Below, piece after piece: positions 60,701 to 64,000 of a stretch of DNA of 64,000 nucleotides (positions within the stretch are counted from its first letter, which is position 1; every line of letters begins with the position of its first letter). The stretch comes from Halogeometricum sp. S1BR25-6. GTDB taxonomy: Archaea > Halobacteriota > Halobacteria > Halobacteriales > Haloferacaceae. Position numbers and translations under genes: made by a program. Below the pieces are notes generated by a model that was given only the letters and a program-made list of their open reading frames with translations, was not told the DNA's origin and searched no databases. Where the stretch lies: NCBI RefSeq assembly GCF_031624495.1, contig NZ_JAMQOP010000004.1:62001-126000 (forward strand), given 5' to 3'.

Positions 60701-60991
60701 CCGTCGCTGGTCGACGACTTGGAGTGGGTCTCCGCGAGCGTCGACACGTCGGCCGGCGAGTTGGCCGTCGAGTGGGAACGCGAGGAGGAGAGCTACGAAC
60801 TCGACGTAACGGTGCCGTGGAACGGGAGTGCGACCGTTCGGCTTCCGGACGCCGCCGGCGCGTCGGTGACGGAGTCGGGTGACGACGTCACCGAGGGCGC
60901 TCCCGACGGGGTCTCCGCCGTCGAACGGGACGGCGACGACGTGGTCCTCGACGTCGGCGCCGGGTCGTACTCCTTCTCAGTCGCCGAATAA
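57716..60991 (+). CDS. glycoside hydrolase family 78 alpha-L-rhamnosidase
   Basis: A 1091-residue rhamnosidase with no signal peptide. The signature CPQRDERFGWTGDAH is at about 672-686, where the Asp and Glu serve as catalytic residues in GH78. N-terminal beta domains precede it, including a discoidin-like insertion (about 150-340: WVQVDLGERRSIDTVG, DVDGRYVRVTATDLFE). The catalytic (alpha/alpha)6 barrel and a C-terminal beta domain follow. It would release L-rhamnose from rhamnogalacturonan oligomers or flavonoid glycosides in the cytoplasm. A TATA-like CACTTTAG (about 57683-57690) lies 29 bases before the ATG. It begins the supply line for the rhamnose genes at 49.9-57.5 kb. Confidence 0.93.
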   Translation: MVTHDGATHRHLPTGLRVEYEESPENVDPTETPRFAWRGGTDRRGGKQRAYRVVVGRDRSAVEAGRGGTWDSGRVDDGRATNVAYDGPQLDSDATYHWSVKLWTDAGETGWADPARFSTALEPEDWRGEWISHQPEGGDSNGWRSQWRDERWDGEEWVQVDLGERRSIDTVGLHPAEPVDIMRTPDDTVVTMSWRENPLAGFGFPDGYRIEVSDSPDFENATVVSDPSDSKSVVTQGEGRNAGNETVSSATHDHLDVDGRYVRVTATDLFEISPLVESPFREDDSAERTVQSENAWRCFALAGLTVRDLNGNELARDGAVEASSTVESGTWGRGHLVNGHTRSTVGSTSPLLRTELTLDKPVRSARIHVAAVGYGELYVNGEKVGDGVLDPAWTDYERRVLYSSHDVTDRLTEGENALGLWLGRGWFSKTHAYWVNDGSPRGRATLSVEFEDGTERRLATDGSWRAAASPIRENDIYNGERYDARREFDGWASPAFDDDSWDGAAVVDAPGGTLRPERIQSMGVVDAFEVQEVHDHPNGPILDFGQNLTGWLELTVRDPDAGDEVTLRHAEALTEDGDLSTTDLRTADATDTYLARGDATETYEPRFTYHGFRYAQVSGYPGDLDSSDVTAKAVHTAMDRRGEFACSNDDLNQLQHNSVWGLRSNTHSIPEDCPQRDERFGWTGDAHISTRSLLFNFDAVRFDEKWARDHDDAASPMGYVPDVIPNKNQEDPADPTWSITRVMIPWYLYLHDGNERLLREQYEGMRDYLDYWYDVSEDGIVTDEYGKFGDWLTFENADGRRGLPHDLYNTAFCYQVTDTFAKIADVVGSEADAENYRERAEHIKTRFNDRFFDAEENVYGPGTQSSYAVPLFLGMVPESAVDAVASNLAEKVRSDGRKLKTGFLGTRPLIHTLANHGYDELAYDVVSQPEQPGWVYMARNGATTMWERWNSDESVGSGMNSLNHSPYTHVSEFFYEVLAGIKLGDEPVTDHVTVEPSLVDDLEWVSASVDTSAGELAVEWEREEESYELDVTVPWNGSATVRLPDAAGASVTESGDDVTEGAPDGVSAVERDGDDVVLDVGAGSYSFSVAE

Positions 60992-61031
60992 CCGGGCGAC
61001 CGACGACCGGTCCGTCGGCCCTTCTTTCGCC

Positions 61032-63149
61032 TTACCGCATGACGCTCGTCCGCGTCCGGATATCGCGCGAGGACCGACCGACCTCGACGGCGTACTCCCC
61101 GTCGTCGGTCGTCCAGCCCCCGTCTTCGTCCTCATCCTCGTCGTAGCGGCGGAACGCCAGTTCGTCCAGCGAGACGCTCACCGTCGTCGACTCGCCCGCG
61201 GCGAGTTCCACGGCGGCGTAGCCCGCGAGTTCGCGTTCGGGTCTGTCGACGCCGTCGACGGCCGGTGCCGCGACGTACGCCTGCACGACTTCGCGGCCGT
61301 CGCGGTCGGAGACGTTCTCCACCTCGACCTCGACCGTCGACTCTCCGGCCATCTCGGCGTCGCCGTACGCGAACTCCGCGTAGGAGAGACCGTGGCCGAA
61401 CGGGTACGTCGGTTTCTCCTCGGCGGCGTCGAAGTGGCGGTAGCCGACGAACACGCCCTCGTCGTAGTCCGCTTTGTAGTCGACGCCGGGGAACCGCTCC
61501 TCGGTGTTCGCCGGGTACGACCCCTCGGGCGCGAACGTCACCGGGAGGCGACCCGCGGCGTCGGCGTCGCCGTACAGCACCGCCGCGGCGGCGTCGCCGT
61601 CGGCCTGTCCGGGGTACCACGTCACCGCGACGGCGGCGACGTCCTCGCGCCACGGCATCTCGACGGGGCCGCCGGACTGGACGAGGACGATCGTCCGGTC
61701 GTTCGCCGCGGCGACCGCTTCGACCAGTTCGTCCTGCTCGCCGGGTAGACGGAGGCTCTCGCGGTCCTCGGCCTCGGAGTTCGCGTCCCGGACGACGACG
61801 ACGGCGACGTCCGCCTCGGCGGCGCGTTCGACGGCCTCGTCGAGACTCGGTTCGTCGTCTCCGGTCTCGGGTTCCTCCTCCGACTCGTGGTCGAAGAACG
61901 ACGGCGTCCGTATCCTCGCGACGCCCTGTGCGTACTCGACGGTGCCCTCCGAGCGCGCTCGAATCCCGTCGAGCGTCGGCGTCTCGCGCGCCGATTCGAC
62001 TTCCGAGGACCCGCCGCCGCCGAGCATCGCGTCTTCGGCGCCTGGACCGAGGATGGCCACGTCCGCGTTGGCGTCGAGCGGGAGGACGCCGTCGTTCTCC
62101 AAGAGGACGGTCGCCCGCGCGGCGATGGTCTCGGCGAGCGACCGGTGTTCGGGCGTGTCGACGGCGCCGTCGTCGCGTTCACCGTCTAAGAGGCTCACGC
62201 GCTCCATCTGTCGCAGGATGCGCGTCACCATGTCGTCGAGGCGGGACTCCGGAACCTCGCCCGACTCGACGGCCTCCTCCAGTGAGGCGGCGAACAGCCC
62301 CGCCTTTGCGTCGGGGCCCGGAAGCGCCTCCCCGTCGGCGTCTTCGAACAGGTCGGTGTCGGGATCCATCTGGAAGGCGTCCTTCAACTCCTCGAAGGTG
62401 ATGCCCGGCATCTCCAGGTCGAGACCGGCGTTCGCCGACCCGGCGACGCTGTTCGTCCCGAACCAATCGGAGACGACGTAGCCGTCGAAGCCCCACTCCT
62501 CTTTGAGGACGTCGGTGAGCAGGCGGCGGTGGTCGCTCATGTGCGTCCCGTTGACGCGGTTGTACGAGGTCATCACCGACCCCGCGCCTGCCTCGACGGC
62601 CGCCCGGAAGCCGGGGAGATAGAGTTCTCGGAGCGTCCGCTCGCTCATCTCGGCGCTGACGCGGAGTCGTTTCGTCTCCTGATTGTTGGCGACGTAGTGC
62701 TTCGGCGTCGCGATGACGTCCTCGGACTGGATGCCCTCCACCGCGGTCGCGGCGAAGTCGGCGGTCAGCACGGGGTCTTCCGAGTAGTACTCGAAGTTCC
62801 GCCCGCAGTGGGGGACGCGAATCAGGTTCAGGCCGGGACCGAGTATCGAGTCCTGTCCTCGCGCCTTCGCCTCGCGGCCCATCGCGACGCCCTGGCGTCC
62901 GGCGAGTTCGGAATCGAACGTCGCCGCGAGGGCGATAGCGGCCGGAAACGCCGTCGCGGTCTGACCGGGAACGCGAACGCCGAGGGGGCCGTCGACCAGT
63001 TTCAGTTCGGGTATGTCCAGCCGTTCGACGCCCGGTAGGTATCCCGTCGCGGTTCGTTCGGGGTCCACGGCGCCGTGAACGAGGCTCACCTTCTCCTCGC
63101 GCGTGAGCGCGCCGACCAACTCTTCCACGCGTCCGCTGGGGTTCGTCAT
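61032..63149 (-). CDS. glycoside hydrolase family 3 beta-glycosidase
   Basis: A 705-residue enzyme with full GH3 layout: an N-terminal barrel with KHYVANNQET (150-159) and the nucleophile Asp in VVSDWFG (Asp 228), a middle beta/alpha sandwich (PGAEDAMLGGGGSSEVES), and a C-terminal fibronectin-like domain (about 590-700). It has no signal peptide. Beta-glucosidase or beta-xylosidase activity is typical; galactan or gluco-oligosaccharide side chains are possible targets here. A TATA (AATATTAATC on the minus strand, 63177-63187) is about 33 bases upstream. It is divergent from the third IclR gene. Confidence 0.93.
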   Translation of the reverse strand: MTNPSGRVEELVGALTREEKVSLVHGAVDPERTATGYLPGVERLDIPELKLVDGPLGVRVPGQTATAFPAAIALAATFDSELAGRQGVAMGREAKARGQDSILGPGLNLIRVPHCGRNFEYYSEDPVLTADFAATAVEGIQSEDVIATPKHYVANNQETKRLRVSAEMSERTLRELYLPGFRAAVEAGAGSVMTSYNRVNGTHMSDHRRLLTDVLKEEWGFDGYVVSDWFGTNSVAGSANAGLDLEMPGITFEELKDAFQMDPDTDLFEDADGEALPGPDAKAGLFAASLEEAVESGEVPESRLDDMVTRILRQMERVSLLDGERDDGAVDTPEHRSLAETIAARATVLLENDGVLPLDANADVAILGPGAEDAMLGGGGSSEVESARETPTLDGIRARSEGTVEYAQGVARIRTPSFFDHESEEEPETGDDEPSLDEAVERAAEADVAVVVVRDANSEAEDRESLRLPGEQDELVEAVAAANDRTIVLVQSGGPVEMPWREDVAAVAVTWYPGQADGDAAAAVLYGDADAAGRLPVTFAPEGSYPANTEERFPGVDYKADYDEGVFVGYRHFDAAEEKPTYPFGHGLSYAEFAYGDAEMAGESTVEVEVENVSDRDGREVVQAYVAAPAVDGVDRPERELAGYAAVELAAGESTTVSVSLDELAFRRYDEDEDEDGGWTTDDGEYAVEVGRSSRDIRTRTSVMR

Positions 63150-63176
63150 GGTTACTTCGGATTCGAGTACTCGCCC

Positions 63177-63236
63177 GATTAATATTCTGGTCGCGCTTCG
63201 TCAACTCCGTCCGACGATGGCGGAAAGCTTTTATCG
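63177..63236. promoter_or_regulatory. divergent promoters of GH3 and the third IclR gene
   Basis: AATATTAATC (minus strand, 63177-63187) serves GH3 and GCTTTTATCG (plus strand, 63227-63236) serves the IclR gene, 25 bases before its ATG. The palindrome CGAGTACTCG just to the left (about 63164-63173) may be a shared operator. Confidence 0.5.
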
Positions 63237-63256
63237 AAACAATAGTGATAGAGACT

Positions 63257-64000
63257 ATGGCAGGCACGGCACCCATCAAGGCGGTCAAAGTCTCCTTCGA
63301 GCTCATCGAACTCCTGCGGGAGCTCGACGGGGCGGGCGTCTCGGAGGTCGCACAGCGACTCGACAAGCCGACGAGCACCGTGCACGACCACCTCCGCACG
63401 CTCGAACGGGAGGAGTATCTCATCAAGGAGGGTGACACCTACCACGTCAGCACGCGTTTTCTCCAGTTGGGCGACCAAGCGCGCTCGCGCAAGAAGGTAT
63501 TCAAGATAGCCCGCCCGGAGATAAACCAACTCGCGCAGACCTCCGGCGAACACGCGAATCTGATGATCGAAGAGCACGGGATGGGCGTGTTCCTCTACCG
63601 CTCTCGCGGCCCCGACGCCGTCCAGTTGGACACGCACGCCGGGATGCGCGTCCCCCTCCAGACGACGGCGCTCGGCAAGACCATCATGGCCAACCGACCG
63701 CGCGAGGAGGTGGAGGCGATACTCGACAGACACGGCCTGCCGCAGGTCACCGACAGCACGATAACCGACAGAGAGGAACTGTTCGAGGTCTTAGAGGAGG
63801 TCCGAGCGCGCGGGTACGCCTACGACGACGAGGAACGCGTCAAGGGAATGCGCTGCGTCGCCGCGCCGATAACCGACGAGGAGGGGTACGCCATCGCGGC
63901 CGTCAGCGTCTCCGGACCCAAGAGCCGGATGCGCGAGCAGCGTTTCACCGAAGAGGTCCCCGAGCAGATTCTCCGGAGCGCGAACGTCGTCGAGGTGAAC
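63257..64000 (+). CDS. IclR-family transcriptional regulator (third), cut at the window end
   Basis: The reading frame of 248 codons is open at 64000, so only a few C-terminal residues are missing. The winged helix-turn-helix is at about 15-62 (VSEVAQRLDKPTSTVHDHLRTL), and the effector domain contains TTALGKTIMANRPREEV, ARGYAYDDEERVKGMRCVAAPI and AAVSVSGPKSRM. It is more like the 46043 regulator than the 5187 one. It is placed to control the divergent GH3 gene and perhaps the rhamnose genes, as an IclR-type regulator does for rhamnose use in Haloferax volcanii (recalled). The start is supported by a TATA 25 bases upstream. Confidence 0.88.
   Translation, partial: MAGTAPIKAVKVSFELIELLRELDGAGVSEVAQRLDKPTSTVHDHLRTLEREEYLIKEGDTYHVSTRFLQLGDQARSRKKVFKIARPEINQLAQTSGEHANLMIEEHGMGVFLYRSRGPDAVQLDTHAGMRVPLQTTALGKTIMANRPREEVEAILDRHGLPQVTDSTITDREELFEVLEEVRARGYAYDDEERVKGMRCVAAPITDEEGYAIAAVSVSGPKSRMREQRFTEEVPEQILRSANVVEVN

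Overview
This window is almost certainly from a halophilic archaeon (class Halobacteria). GC is high, the predicted proteins are very rich in Asp and Glu, exported enzymes carry twin-arginine signals, and most starts lie about 25-30 bases downstream of an archaeal TATA element with almost no leader. The gene set resembles Haloferacaceae-type genomes, but the species cannot be named from the sequence. No rRNA, tRNA, transposase or CRISPR array was seen.

The region is one long accessory block for plant cell-wall polysaccharide use, chiefly pectin (homogalacturonan and rhamnogalacturonan). Layout: 0-5 kb, an MFS fragment, a rhamnogalacturonan acetylesterase-like esterase, an RNase HI, a DMT exporter and a sarcosine oxidase-family enzyme. 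5-18 kb, an IclR regulator, two Gfo/Idh/MocA dehydrogenases, a large Tat-exported PL1 pectate lyase, a LarA-like nickel-pincer isomerase, an SGNH esterase, a GH28 polygalacturonase, an alpha/beta hydrolase and an MFS transporter. 18.6-26.3 kb, a family-5 ABC importer: Tat lipoprotein binding protein, one fused two-domain permease and two ATPases, with very small membrane-protein genes interspersed. 26.3-31.4 kb, a leftward cluster of two Gfo/Idh/MocA dehydrogenases and a three-gene UxaA-family dehydratase. 31.5-46 kb, a CBM9-like protein, ThuA, LLM oxidoreductase, GH4 alpha-galacturonidase, uronate dehydrogenase, galactarolactone cycloisomerase-like enolase, a second PL1 lyase, another enolase-superfamily enzyme, a fifth Gfo/Idh/MocA dehydrogenase, a DapA-family aldolase/dehydratase and an unrecognised 642-residue protein. 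46-49 kb, a second IclR regulator, ThuA and a CE8 pectinesterase. 49.9-64 kb, an L-rhamnose block: mutarotase, lactonase-like amidohydrolase, Lut-type L-lactate oxidation proteins, a zinc dehydrogenase, L-rhamnonate dehydratase, LLM oxidoreductase, GH78 rhamnosidase, GH3 glucosidase and a third IclR regulator cut by the window end.

Inferred flow: exported PL1 lyases and CE8 esterase attack pectin outside the cell, and the ABC importer (perhaps with the MFS carrier) brings in oligomers. GH28, GH4, GH78, GH3 and the deacetylating esterases, all without signal peptides, finish hydrolysis inside. Galacturonate would pass through uronate dehydrogenase, galactarolactone cycloisomerase, the UxaA-family dehydratase and the DapA-family enzyme toward 2-oxoglutarate semialdehyde. 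Rhamnose would pass through mutarotase, dehydrogenase, lactonase and dehydratase to pyruvate plus L-lactate, which the Lut proteins oxidise. Substrate assignments are inferences from family and context.

Most notable: two UxaA large-subunit paralogs that appear to have lost complementary halves of the family's conserved Cys motifs; two classes of palindrome shared between distant intergenic regions, one class beside an IclR gene; a fused DppB-DppC permease; and short membrane-protein or leader ORFs that standard gene calling would miss.
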